Source of the DNA: Condylostoma magnum
Lineage: Eukaryota; Ciliophora; Heterotrichea; Heterotrichida; Condylostomatidae
Direction: 5' to 3'
NCBI GenBank assembly: GCA_920105805.1
Contig: CAKKTI010000025.1
Span: 43,704-106,463 of the forward strand
Length of the DNA: 62,760 nucleotides
Positions within the stretch are counted from its first letter, which is position 1. Each line of letters opens with the position of its first letter. The notes under the pieces are model-generated. The model saw only the letters and a list, made by a program, of their open reading frames with translations. It had not been told where the DNA came from and searched no databases. This document shows positions 23,156-35,672 of this stretch, piece by piece. Both the position numbers and the translations under genes were made by a program.

Positions 23156-26100
23156 CTAATTTTCATCTTGTAGTAATTCTTTAGCCTTTGCTACTAACTC
23201 AGGATCTACTTATACATTTTCAATTTTTTCTAATATTTGTGCTATAAGCTCCTTATTTTCATCTTCAACTGCTTTTGTTAACATTTCCTCAGCTCTTCTC
23301 TTTTTCTCTTATTCTAAATTAACTTTGGCCTGTTAAGATAAACTGTCTAATATAGTAATTCCTTCAGCTGCCGTTATGATGTCTTGTATATCTTCAATTT
23401 CTAATTATTCAGGCCCATCAATAATTCTCTGTAAGCTATCTCCTCGTTAAATAAGCTTTTTACACTTAGTCAGAATTCTGTTATCAATACTGTATTCCAA
23501 TTTATTCAAAAAAATCAAATCAATAAATTGCTTCATATCATTATAATTATTATCAGTTAGTGATTTCCTCAGTCCTTCAGTATATCTTTATACTCTTAGT
23601 TTCGTCAGTATTTTAAACGCCTCGTTGATTTAGGCTTGGTTAACGTTTATGTCTACAGCTTCATTGAAAGCATCTTCTATTAGCTTTAGATCAGTTCCTG
23701 CTAATACAGTTGCTAGCTTTTCAGATACTTCTTTTCTTTTCTCAACTCTGGTATTATATCCCTCTCTATTCTACTTATACCCAATAGCCATTTCTTCAAA
23801 CTTTTGCTTTTATTCTGCGAGTTTTTACCTAAACTCTGCTTTTTACTATACAACAAAACTCTTAAACTGCTCTCTTTTTTCCTGCTTTTCCTGGTAATAC
23901 TCTTCAAATTTAACAACACTTTACTCACATTCACTTTTGATACTTTCTAAGTCTTCTGTACTTAACAGACTTTCCTATAAATCTTACTTATAAATAGTCC
24001 TATCCTAGCGAACATGTGCTAGATACTCTTTGATTTCCTGTATAACGTGATCATCAGGCTCTGGCACTTCCTTTACCTCCTCAACCACAGCCTCAACTAC
24101 TTACGCTTTCCCTCTAGCAGGTTGTTTTCCCTTAGCACCTTCAGATTACTCCTTTTTAGCCTTTCTTCTTTCCTAGTAAGTATCTTTCACTAATTCTTCC
24201 TCTGCCTGTGTTAATTCATCTCCATTCTACTGCTTTATCTGTGCTATGTATCTAGCTCTTGTTTACTTAGCGAGTTCAGCTCTTCCAGGCTGCGCTGCTT
24301 CCCAGGATTTTCTGATATTTTCCTCTTTGTCTTCCTTTCTCGTATCTTTGCACAATGCGACGGTATCACTTGAGAATATTCTTACAATCCAGTTTAAATC
24401 TTATGTTTCATTGTTTTAGTGAATGGCCTCTGGCCAGTGTCTTAAATCATATCTGTATACTAATAAGAATTCCTCTCCGTTGTTTTGTAGGTTTATGTGA
24501 GGAATTAGTCCATGATTTAGGCCGACAGAGTTGTATATAAGTTTATCACCTTCGAATAATTCAAGTATTGTGACTCTTTGGTTTAAGGGTGGATTCTCCT
24601 CTGTTTCTGGAACATCTTTTCCTTTTCCTCCTGCAGCTATCATACCTCCTATACGTAGTCTTAGAAATAGACTGAGAGAGGTCTCTTCACCTATAAACAA
24701 ATGCTCTTGAAGTATAATCCCGTATTTATTAGGATGGTACTTTTCAGAGTATTCTAGAGGATCTAATTGTTCCAGAGGGCTTACTTTCAACTAATTCTCT
24801 ACTTTTGTTAAATATTCTAATTAAATGGTGTTTTCAGGAATTGCAATGGGAGGAATTGCTTATAGGATTAATCTATAGCCCTTTTCATTCATTCTAGGAT
24901 GCCATCGCTTGTTTTAAAGGCTGTTTATATCCCAGATCTTTTAATTAAGCTCATATGGATCCTCGTCTCTGTCTACTATTGATAGCTCGCAGAACTGCGT
25001 TATGTAATTATCAGTGAACAGCAGTTTCATAGCCACCTGGTCCTCACTATCAGATTTTATGTCAAGTTTAAATATACTGAAATAACCTTTTGCCTGGAGT
25101 CCTGGATAATCAACTTGTACTGAGTATTTATGTCAATTTAGTTTCTCATTGAGATACTAAAATTTAGACATTGTAATAACTGGCACTGTTGAGTTAATCC
25201 AAGCCACATATCCACACGGTACACAATTCTTTATAGCTTTTAACGCGTAAAAATCTGCTTTTAAGTTTAAATTGTATCCTAAAACAGAAGTTGTTGTTAA
25301 TCTTACCTCCTCGTTCCATTCTATTGATTACTCATTCTCAAAATCATACTTTTATAAAATGAAATTAATATACTGTGGCTGGTATAGCAATTAACTTGGC
25401 AACTATGGAGAGAAAGCAATGAATAAGTTAATTTTATCACTTTGATAATCCTCAGGAATTTCAATAACCCATACTTCATATTGATCATTAGGAGCATACA
25501 GTTATTAAGTATTTTCCCATAAATCAGATATAAACAGCTTGTATTCATAGTGAGCAATTGAATTATATACAACATATTCCTAAAATGCAAATGGAAAATC
25601 ATCAGCTGATACCCAAGCCCCTCCTGGTACTTTTTTTAAAGGCTTTATTAAATTTTCATCTTCAAAAGGATTATAAGGAACTTGCCTTTCTTCATCATCC
25701 ATATAAGAATCAGGAGGATCAAAAAGCTCCCTGTCCTCCTCCTCCAACAGCTTCTCTAATTACTCAATATCTCTCTACATAAAAAAGTCTCTATTCAACA
25801 GCCTCAATTTAGCCTCTTCTATCTCATTGAAGGTAAACTCATTAGTAATATTCAATACAGGGACATTAGTAACAGAGGTTTTTATCTTCAACAGCCTGTA
25901 CACCTTGCATATTTTCTACTCTAATAGCTTTTGCCGCCTTTCTTCCTTCTCTTTTTCCCTTCTAGCTTTTCTTTTCTAAAACTCTCTTAATCGGGCAGGA
26001 CTTTAATGCTTTTTCAGTCTCCTGGCCGGAGACGTTGCCTTTGCTCTTAATAAGGCAGTTTTTGCCTCATCCTCTTGTTTAATCTTCTCTCTCTTCTATA

Positions 26101-27589
26101 TGCGTCGCAAGTCAAAATCCTCAGGATTAGCAAAAGCCTCAAATAGCAAGTACCCAAATCCAGGAATTACATAACAGGGTCTTTTTTACTCTTAGAATTC
26201 ATATTATTTCCCAGTAACAACCCTTAGGGCCTATCCCGCCAAATCTCTTAGTACTTGTCCTGTTGTCCTTAATTTTCGTCGTTTTTACTGCTCTGCAGAG
26301 TTCTCATTTGCCCTTTTATCATCAAAAACTACTATAGCATCTTAGGTCATATCAATTTTACTTCTATGAGTAGCGTCTCCTGACTCTAAATAACGATAAG
26401 ACATTGAGGGTATATACGGCTGTTTCGATGTAAGACAATGCACTGATACAAAATTCCTTCTATTCTCCCAGTTAAACTCTGATAACTACTCTTACAGCAT
26501 ATCCCAATCCTAGAAATTAATCTACTCCATTGAAAACTTCTAGGGTAAATACCCAGTTAATGAGTATATAAAGGACCCATCTATCTCATCATCGTAACTA
26601 GTAATATATTAGTTTAAGTTTTCCCATCTAAAAGAGTAAAGCTTAAAATAAGCCTTAGCAAGTAGAATTGGCCAAAGATCCCTTATAGTGCATGATCTTG
26701 GTAATAGCAACTACCCATTTAATGTAATAGGCACTTTACTGTCAATTTCTACTAATCTTTCCTATCCAAACAGCCATAATTTAACCCAGTACTTTCCAGC
26801 AGGATTATATACAGGAATGCCATCAATTTATGGATATATCTTCCTCCATACCTACTGCCCAGTCTCGGGATCCTACCACTAAATATCCTTTAATATCTAC
26901 AACTAGCTACTAAGCCACTTGCAGATCTACGGCAAATCTTTCCCCATTTCAATATTAGACAGTTTAACTTACTTAACAGTTCCAATCATAATTTCCTCGT
27001 GTTTTCCTCTTTTCTTCTATTAAGCTAATTTTTCCTCTTCTTACTATTTCCTCAACTCAAACTCCTCCTCAGTTTCCTCTCTCTCAAAAAACGTAACAAC
27101 AGCCATGGCCTTTTCAGCTTCTTCAATACTGACTTCATTCCCACTTATATTAGGCTCTAGTAGAGTTTATGACACAGCTGGTACAAACACACTACTTTAA
27201 GCCTGGGTGTTGGGTCTAGAAAGTGCAGATCCATATCTCTTACTAAACCTCGAGGACACTTCATTCATACTAACAACCTCTTCCGGAACCCTCCACAAAA
27301 TAGTATCACCTTATACAAACTCATAAAAAGATTTAGGAAAAGTGATTTAATTATCACCTTCAAAAACAACTCCTGAGCTTAGCCCAAAATCATGTTATGC
27401 TGCAGCCTCATCTCCGGGCCATATAGAAGCTAATTAAGGTGGCTGATAGTCGTGAGATCTTGGAATATTTACAGCATCTGGATAAGAGACTGTTGTAGCT
27501 TCTCGTGGAAGCTTTCCCAGGGTAGCTGGTATTATATCCTTAGCTGGCCTTCCTACTTTTCCCTTGCGAGCGTCTTTCTTGCCTCCCAT
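23156..27589 (-). CDS. ADGB: Androglobin-like protein with calpain-like domain
   Basis: The 1,477-residue frame has one TGA tryptophan (KLNWHKYSV). The N-terminal third matches the calpain-like part of androglobin: a lead WQDPETGQQVWRKIYPQID, then GIPVYNPAGKYWVKLWLFG, LPRSCTIRDLWPILLAKAY and SFIYSLTGYLPQ (about residues 235-400). The middle holds several beta-rich modules, and the C-terminus is charged coiled coil. I could not find a globin domain. Androglobin is linked to sperm flagellum formation in animals, so a ciliary role is plausible but inferred. The end is TAG 23156; TAA 23138 is an alternative. It starts 18 bp from NDUFA12 on the other strand. Confidence 0.75.
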
Positions 27590-27607
27590 TTTACAGTTAT
27601 AGTAAAA

Positions 27608-28132
27608 ATGGCTGGCTGGGGACTAGATTCTATACTTAGTGGGAAGTTTATGTAGATTGTGAAGAAGGAGGGGCTGATCAGAGCGTTGGAAAGGGGAAAG
27701 GCTGCAAGACATAGGATGATTCATAATAACACGGGAACTAGGGGAGTTGTGGAGTGTGTTGGGAAGGATGAATATGGGAATCGGTATTATTAGGATATAC
27801 ATGGTGATGAGAATAATGAGAGTTAAAATGCTATTAGATGGGTGGAGTACTCCGATAGATATGAGTGGCAGATGACTGGAAGAAAGTTGCCTCCGGAGTG
27901 GCATGGATGGTTGCATAGGCAGTATGATGATATTCCTAATCCTGGGAATAGAGAATTTGAACAACCCTTTTATAAAAGAATGCATGAAGACAATCCTTCC
28001 GCTAAGCCCCTTCCTCCCTTTGCTCAGGGACATATTACTAGCCAAAATAATGAACAGTTTAAAGCATATATCAAAGCTAGAGTTTATGCCTCGTGGAATC
28101 CTGAGTCAAAGGAGACTAATAGGTATGATTAG
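27608..28132 (+). CDS. NDUFA12: Mitochondrial complex I subunit NDUFA12 (B17.2)
   Basis: The 174-residue accessory subunit of NADH:ubiquinone oxidoreductase is slightly longer than usual (about 145). Recognisable blocks are GTRGVVECVGKDEYGNRYYQ, RWVEYSDRYEWQMTGRKLPP, EWHGWLHRQYDDIPNPGN and the Pro-rich YASWNPESK end. Three or four TAG/TAA read as Q. It ends at TAG 28130-28132; the next TGA in frame is 19 codons on and lies inside the convergent gene. It shares an 18-bp intergenic stretch with the divergent androglobin-like gene. Confidence 0.93.
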
Positions 28133-28146
28133 GTAAATGCTTCTGG

Positions 28147-30861
28147 TTAATTTACTAGTTTTATATAAGATGTATGGCGGGTTCTCTTAGTATTTTGAGG
28201 AACTTTCAAATGGCATTGCTATCTGTTGTTATGTAGTTAAGGACCGTGAGAATACCCTCTGTTCACTTTTGAGTAAGTAATCTCAATCATGTCATCAATA
28301 TACTCGTGGATTGTATTAGGAGAGGCTATTGGTCTTTTCAGTGCTTGCTAGGTTGGTCTTCTTTGCTTAAATGCTAAATTAGTTGAATCGTATAAGCATT
28401 ACTCCTTTCTAAAGTCGAATTTAGGTCTTATATGCCGCTATTTCTGGCTAAAAATCGTTGAGGCATTCGGGGATATGTTTAAACTTGACTATTAGGAACG
28501 AGTTAATGCTATTGATGTTTGTAATGATGGAGAAATTGACTAAAAATAGCGTTTCTGGCAGCGGAGATTAAGCTTGCATTTTCATTTTACAACAGCTCTT
28601 TATATCATTTTAAAGCATTGTCTCTTGAGTAAAAATAAAACCTTTTGTAATTAGGGTCTTCTGATTTAGCGTTTAATTGTAAGCTTTTGTAGTAAGTTTT
28701 TACCGTTGAGAATTCTGTTAAGCTTTATTATACCTCTCGTTATTTTATTCTGGGTTATCCTTATTAAACGTGTTTTGTACTATGATTCTTTTTTTCAGTT
28801 CTGGAAATATTGTTTTTATTACTGAAGCTTTAAAACATTTTCTCTGTGGTATACTAACGAAGCAAATAGTAGCAATCTTTTGTGCTTTTAATAGCAAAAC
28901 TTTTTTAAGTTAGTGAAAGAATGCATTAAATTGCTTCCTGTTTTGAATTTAAATACTGAGTTGAGTCTGGCTAATCCTCGTATGAGTTCTAGAGAAATTA
29001 TGCTTGTCTTTTTATCCTATTTTTATTAAAGTTTCTGAAAAGTTGGATGATATCTCTTCTATAAGAGTTTTCTCATTACATTATTCAGATACTGTATATT
29101 TACTATATAGTTTGAGTAATTAGGCTAAGTACTTTATGCGAAACTTGGGCTTTAAATTAGCTAATTATCAAAATCAGAGGAAGCCATGAAACTAGGAGAA
29201 TGCATATTAGGCTTAGGCATTAATAAACTATTAAACGAATTATTTCCAGATGTTGACTCAGTTATCATTACCTGCATGTTTTTTCCTATTGAGTATGGTC
29301 CTCTTTTAACATTCTTTTGTATATTCTATTATTTCAATTATGAATGATTTTAAGACTTAGGTATCAAGTTTTACTGTTTTGGCAGATTTTATTCCCTTTT
29401 AAAAGGCTTATAAAGTTTTAATTTGTACAAAACTGGTTAAAGCTTTTGACTGAGAGGTTTTATTAAGAATCTTTAAAGAATTTCGTATTGGATCTAAGCT
29501 ATATCTGCATAATTCTTAAAAGCTTCAAAGTATTCTTATAATCGATTGTAGCCAATTTATTATAAAGATTTTATATTCTTAGAGTAACTTTTTAATTTTA
29601 AAGGTTTTGTCATTCTAAGAGGCTTAGTATTTGGTGTATAACTTACTTTAATGTTTTATTTAATTGAATCAAATCCTACTTTCATGGGTGTTCTTTTCAA
29701 TCTTTTAAAAGTACTATTCAAATTTTATATTTTCAATCCATATACTTTTAACTCTAGCTTCTATTGCTTAATAAATTTAATTATTTGATTAAAGCCGCTG
29801 GCTCTTTAATCGTTTACTATCTAGCACATTTTTAATGCCATCATATGCACAGAGGCTTCTACTTATTTTTAATTAACAATTTTGTTCTAATTTTTGCTTT
29901 AATATGCTTTATTTACACTTTTTGAATAAAAAAATGCGTGATCAAAGAACTCCTGTTTGTATTCATAGCACTTGTTGCCAATTATATTAAATATCAAATA
30001 AGGAAGTAGCTCTTAGTAGCCAAAATCCACTACCTTTTATACTGTATTTTAAAATTTCTTAGGACTAGTGAAAGTTGATATAGATGAAATTCTTTGAGTG
30101 CCACTAAAACTAGAAAGATTCAGTAAAATTAGCGAAAATTTCCATCTATGAAAAGCTTATCTCTCTAATCTTCTTTCAAATCTCTAAAAGATCCTAGATA
30201 ACGATATAATTTTTATTTCCTAATGCAATTTATGATCAACTAAAGCATTAAATCATGTTGATAGTCCTCTTTTAAACAAAAAAAGACAATTTTTCAATGC
30301 TGATCTCTTATTACTAACTTTATAAGCAAAAATACTCCTTCATTTACTTCAAAACTACTACTTAAGATTAGTTTCTTTCAAATACCTCAAAGAAAAGCCT
30401 AGCCCATTATACAACACCTTCTCTCTATAATGCTTAATTGCATTTAAAAACCTGCTTTTTTTAACACAATCAAGCCTTCTAAGCCCTCTTTCTAACAATT
30501 TGCATGCTTTCAGCTTATCTTTTAAACTCGGCTTTTACTAAGTTGGTGTTGGAGTCCTGGATATTCTTCTTCTCCTAGCAATTGGCCTATTTTCCAGTTT
30601 GGACTCAATGTAAAGACTTCTAAGCATCCTAAATCCAAATCTAACATTAGGACAATGCACCTTCCTTATAAGTTCGTTTATAACTAATGCAGCATATAAT
30701 CCTCTAGGTTAGAACTGATATTCTAACGGAAAGTTTTCATTACTCACTTAGTTCTCCCTCAACCTTGACTTATTCCTCAATATGCTCTTTCTTTAGTTCT
30801 TACTCAAATTATCTGAGCACTGCTCTATAAAGCAAGATATAGACTGAAAATCCTATTCCAT
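28147..30861 (-). CDS. Large basic W-rich helical repeat protein (Sfi1-like?)
   Basis: The 904-residue frame is intronless and very basic. Repeated helices end in W, for example LKQQFWSKWRSIFAYK, LFKRGLSTWFNALVDHK, LERQAFHRWKFSLIL, LQQQKQYFQNWKKESQ and MIQRAVVKWKCKL. The spacing resembles Sfi1-type centrin-binding repeats, which would fit the contractile fibres of a heterotrich. Several of these tryptophans are TGA. The middle and C-terminus are low in complexity with S/N/Q tracts. It ends at TAA 28147, 14 bases from the convergent NDUFA12 stop; TAA 28129 is an alternative. Confidence 0.65.
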
Positions 30862-30872
30862 GATTATTTTAA

Positions 30873-31001
30873 CTAAAACTTGAGAATCCGAGAATGTTTA
30901 GATGCTGAGTAAATTAAAGGCACTAGAAGTCCCATCACCAAAATTGCGGCTCCCATCACCCATCGTAGAGTGTCTAAATCTGTCTGAGTGAAATTTACCA
31001 T
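30873..31001 (-). CDS. 42-residue single-pass membrane microprotein
   Basis: The frame starts MVNFTQTDLDTLRWVMGAAI and continues with a hydrophobic segment (about residues 15-32) and a basic tail SKHSRILKF before TAG. A short polar head, one membrane span and a basic tail make a good small membrane subunit, for instance of an ER or mitochondrial complex, but I cannot name it. Its stop lies 11 bases before the start of the downstream W-rich gene, a spacing seen elsewhere in this window. The start is 100 bp from the divergent SAPS gene. It uses no recoded codons. Confidence 0.6.
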   Translation of the reverse strand: MVNFTQTDLDTLRWVMGAAILVMGLLVPLIYSASKHSRILKF

Positions 31002-31101
31002 AATTAATATATATTTGTAGTAGAAGATAGTTTAGCCTTTTGTAGTTTAGTAAATTTGTAACAATGTAGCTTCTTGTTTCACTTGAAATTATATAAGGAA
31101 T

Positions 31102-32673
31102 ATGGAGGATTTTTTTGGTAATATTATTAGTAGTAAACCTAAATTGGATGTGACTGTCATTGATGAAATACTCAACCAGGATGATAGAAGTATTTTTAAG
31201 CTTTTTGATCATCAGGAAGAATTAGAATATTACTTAAAATATCCGAGTAAAAAGCTACTAGAATTGTAAATTATAATTAGTTTCAACAGTGAACAATTAA
31301 GTTAGCTTGTTGAATTTATGTTAACAGAAGATGAAGCCATTCACCCTCAAATTCCCTTTAAAGCCTCTAGAATAATGAGTATTTAAGCACCTGCTTTATC
31401 TGAAATTATATTTGAGAACAAATCAATAGTATAAAAAGCCTTGGGTATATTTCTATAAGAAGAATAGTGTAATTTTACAGTACTTGGATATATTTCTGAA
31501 TTTCTAATAACTTAATTAAAGCAAAAACCTTATGATTTCTTGTAGATTTTATATGAAGATGAAGACTATGGAATGGGAATAGTTAACCATATTTACAGCT
31601 CTTCAATTGCTGCTTTACTATAAAACATTCTAGCAATGCAAGAACACTGTAATAGTAGTTATATTGCAGATTTATTGGACTAAATAGATAGTTTGTTATT
31701 ATAGTTGTCTGAGAATACTGACCCTAGAGTTGCCTATAATATCCACTTCCTACTCGTTAATTTAGTGTAAAATCCTACTGAGTTCAACACTTGACCTTAT
31801 ATAACATCACAAATGACCTCTGAAGGCTCACTTGATATAATAATTTCCCTTATTTTCAGCTAAGAAATCACAAAATAAAGAGCTTGTGTAGGGCTAATGC
31901 AGGTTTTGGGGAATAGTGGGGCATTAAAGTCTTAAGAAGGTAAGACTATAGTAATAGATGATGAAGATCCTCCTTTGATTTAGGTAATGCTAAGGTATGG
32001 TGATTAGATAAAATAAATATTAAGAAGGAGATCTAAACAGTTTATCACAACTTATAATTAATAAGAAGAAAGTTTAGGAGAGTTTAAAATTTGCTGTATA
32101 AAGTTGGTTAAGCATATGATTGATACAAAAAATGATAAGATAATTGAAATGATTGTTTAAACAAAGGTATTATAGGAAATTATGCATTTATACACACGGT
32201 TTCCTTTAAACTCATAATTACAGGTTTAATTTGAGGCAATAATCAAATCTCTACTTAAATAAGGAAAATAAGTACTCTTAGAGCATCTTCTAGTTGAGCT
32301 ATAACTCCCCTAGATGTTGATATAAGTATAAAAGGAGTATGAATTAATGTAAAATTACACTATAGCAAATCCTTTATATCCTTGCTGTATTAGAATTGCT
32401 AATATGCTAGTTTCATGTAGAAAAGAAGGAACATTTATACAACAAAAGTTAGATTAAATACAAGGTTGAAATGAATATCTTACCCAATAAGTGCTACCTT
32501 TGATTTAATAATACCAACAACCCCTAGGTAATACTAATACACTAGAAGAAAGAAGATTCTTACAAGAAAATTCCTATAGCTTCCCTTAATTAGACAAAGC
32601 TAAACTCTAAATATTCAAATCCGACACGGCAGAAAAGCTCAAAAATATGAAGATTGACGAAATAGATAATTAG
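31102..32673 (+). CDS. PP6 regulatory-subunit (SAPS) domain protein
   Basis: The 523-residue helical repeat protein resembles Sit4-associated (SAPS)/PPP6R proteins. The N-terminus has ILNQDDRSIFKLFDHQEELE, then LLELQIIISFN and Q-rich helices matching the family's start (family members have YLxxPxxLxxLL). Two TGA tryptophans occur (FNTWPYITSQ, IQGWNEYL). SAPS proteins hold the PP6 catalytic subunit and direct its substrates. The acidic patch VIDDEDPP is around residue 290. It ends at TAG 32671; the convergent glyoxalase II stop is 25 bases on. Confidence 0.75.
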
Positions 32674-32698
32674 CATGTAAATTTCAAATGGATTCTTA

Positions 32699-33478
32699 TC
32701 AAACTAACGTAGTCCCACTATTCTTCATTTCCCTCAATCTCTCCATAGCCTATACTCCATCCGCAACTCCAAGCAACTATGCCAACCTCTCCGACCTTAA
32801 AAACACATTAATCTCCTTCTCCTCATCTATAGTCGATGGTACTGTATACTTCCCTTCACTGACCAACTTTTCAACCTCATCCAGCTTCCTTCTTATAGCT
32901 TAATTATCACTTTCAACCTTAACTGCCCAAGTCAAGTTAGCTTTAGTATACTCATGCCCGCAGTACACCTTAGTATCCCCAGGCAACGTTTCCAGCCTTC
33001 TAAAAGCATTAAACATTTCCTGAGCATCTCCTTCGAAAAACCTTCCACATCCTCCTACAAAGACAGTGTCTCCAGTAAATACAGCTCTATCATCTCCATC
33101 TTACACATAGTAGTATACATGTCCTCTAGTATGGCAAGGAACATGGTACACATTCACAGTCATTCCGTTTTCTAGATTGAACTATTGCCCATCGGAGACG
33201 GGCATATTGCATCCTGGAATACCGTCGTGCTCTCCTCCTACTACTTTAATACTAGGGTGCTGTTGTAGGGCTTCAAGGTTACCGCCAGAGTGGTCCACAT
33301 GCTTATGAGTTGTAAATATGTAAGAAGGGGTGAGAGATTAGAGCTATGCACTACCTTGTATAAACGAATTCACTCTAGGCCACTCAGCTGGGTCTACTAG
33401 GACTAAGGTATTAGTATTGCTGTTAAAGACTGCATAGGCATAGTTGTCATCGAAGCAGGGAATAGGAATCACTTACAT
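32699..33478 (-). CDS. Glyoxalase II (hydroxyacylglutathione hydrolase), copy 1
   Basis: The 259-residue metallo-beta-lactamase-fold enzyme hydrolyses S-lactoylglutathione to lactate and glutathione. The metal-binding motif THKHVDH is at 57-63, followed by [27 protein letters not shown], and [14 protein letters not shown] near the substrate site. The C-terminus [14 protein letters not shown] matches the glutathione-binding part. It ends at TGA TAA in tandem. A second copy lies on the same strand at 35673-36473, separated by AMP deaminase. Confidence 0.95.
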
Positions 33479-33576
33479 TTTTATTATGGAAGTATGATCA
33501 GGGTGTTTTGTATATATTAGGCTAATTTTAGAGTAGTGGTAGGAAATTAGAATGTAAAAGTTGGTTAATAATAAAT

Positions 33577-35637
33577 ATGCAGTAAAACCCTCTGATTGGA
33601 GCTCTGAAGGAAACAGTATAGAAAAGCGTGAAATCTTTTATGCAATAGGCTAATGAGGATGAAGGATCTCAGGATCAGGTGACGAGTTAACTTGAAAATT
33701 TACTATCTATTTTGAATCCTTCCAGCCAACCATTCGATTAATTGTTAAAAAGGTCGAATTTTAGCCTTAGTTTGTAGGAAAGGAAGTAGCTTACCCATTA
33801 AAATACGTAGTATCATAAAATTAACATTTTTGAGGATTATGATAGCATGTTTAGTGATTAGAAAAGGGACTAGATATACGCCGGAAACTATCTACTAAAA
33901 ATGCTTGAATTAAGGCAGAAATATATGTTTTAAGATGAAAATATACAGCCTCATCCTCTAATCACTAGATACCTACAAACTCAGAACACTAGTGTCAACC
34001 CTAGATACAGTGGACCAGGATTAAAATTAGAAAAAGTAAACGGAGTTTTCCACTTATAAGATAAAGAAGGAATAATCCCCACCTTAATTCCTTCTCTTGC
34101 TGAGTTTTACGCAGATTTAAGCACTTTATTACAAGGAACCCATAATGTGTTAGTGAAATCCTTCTGTAATTAAAGAATAATGCTTTTAGAGAAAAGGTTT
34201 AAAATGCATTATCTAAAAAATGCCGGAAGGGAGAACCTAGAAGCCAAGGTTGTATATGGAAGGGACTTTTATACAATCCATAAAGTTGATAATCACGTCC
34301 ATTTAGCTGCGTGTATGAGCCAGGAGTAATTACTAGAATTTATTAAGAAGAAAATGAATACTGAGCCTGATACTGTAATTGATGCTAACGGAAGATCACT
34401 ATCATAAGCTTTGACTGAAATTGGTATTACTCAGGACGAATTAACCGTAGATGCTTTGGATGTATAAGCGGATCATACAACCTTCTAAAGATTTGATAAA
34501 TTCAATGCTAAATATAACCCTATGGGACAGCCTATTTTAAGAGAACTGTTCTTGAAGACTGATAACTTTATTAATGGAAGATTTTTTGCAGAGATGTGCA
34601 AGGAGGTTATTGAGGATCTAGAAAGAAGCAGGTATATATGTGCAGAGTATAGAGTTTCTATATACGGAAAAGGTACAGGAGAGTGGGATAGTCTAGCCCA
34701 GTGGTTTATTGATCATGAAATGGAATCTACTAATGTAAAATGGATGATACAGATTCCCAGGATTTACAAAGTTTATAGAGGATAAGGACTCATATAGAAC
34801 TTCTAATAAATGATTGATAACATCTTTTTACCTGTGTTCTAAGCTACACTGGATCCAGAGGACAATCCTAATTTAACCTATTTATTGTCCTAAATCGTTG
34901 GATTTGACAGTGTTGATGATGAAAGTGCGCATGAAAATATTACTGCATATTCTAATTACACTGAAGTGTATCCTGAGTAATGGACTTCAACAGAAAATCC
35001 CCCTTATAGTCATTGGTCCTATTACATATACGCTAATCTATACAATCTCAATCTCCTCCGTAAGGCGAGAGGCATGAATACTATTGCATTTAGACCCCAT
35101 TGCGGAGAAGCTGGAAGTCATGATCACTTAGCTACAGCTTTCCTAACAGCTCAAGGAATTAACCATGGAATAGAATTAGATAGGAATACAGTTTTGTAGT
35201 ATCTTTATTATATAGGACAAGTAGGACTATCAGTTTCACCTTTGTCTAATAACAGACTTTTCCTTAGATACGAGAAGAATCCATTTCTAAGGTTCTTCTA
35301 GCATGGTTTAAATGCTACTTTGTCTACTGATGATCCTATGATTCTACATCTGACAAAGCAGCCTCTACTAGAGGAGTATAGTGTAGCAGCTCAAATATGA
35401 AATTTAAGTCAAGTAGATCTATGTGAAATTACTATTAATAGTATTATTCAAAGCGGGTATAATGCTGCAACTAAAAGAGATTGGCTTGGTGATGATTTCT
35501 AATAAGGAACTATTGGTTCTCATAGTGTAAGCAAAACTAACATTCCTTGTATAAGAAAAATGTTTAGAATAGAAGCTTATGAAAAGGAGTTTGACCTTAT
35601 TAATAGGTTATCCAGTGATGCAGTTTAGTTAAGTTGA
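33577..35637 (+). CDS. AMPD: AMP deaminase
   Basis: The protein has about 686 residues and converts AMP to IMP and ammonia. Diagnostic blocks are the HxH motif [84 protein letters not shown] and [13 protein letters not shown]. In the last, TGA encodes the invariant W. The N-terminus is short compared with animal forms. The start at 33577 lies 98 bp from glyoxalase II copy 1. The end is ambiguous: TAG 35626-35628 then TGA 35635-35637; I give the TGA. Confidence 0.95.
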
Positions 35638-35672
35638 TTTAAATGAATATTTTGTTAAAATAGTTAATCTAA

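Noticed and set aside
30925-30965. Direct repeat of CCCATCAC near the SAPS/microprotein promoter
   Set aside because: It lies within the microprotein coding region and encodes two similar VMG steps of its membrane segment.
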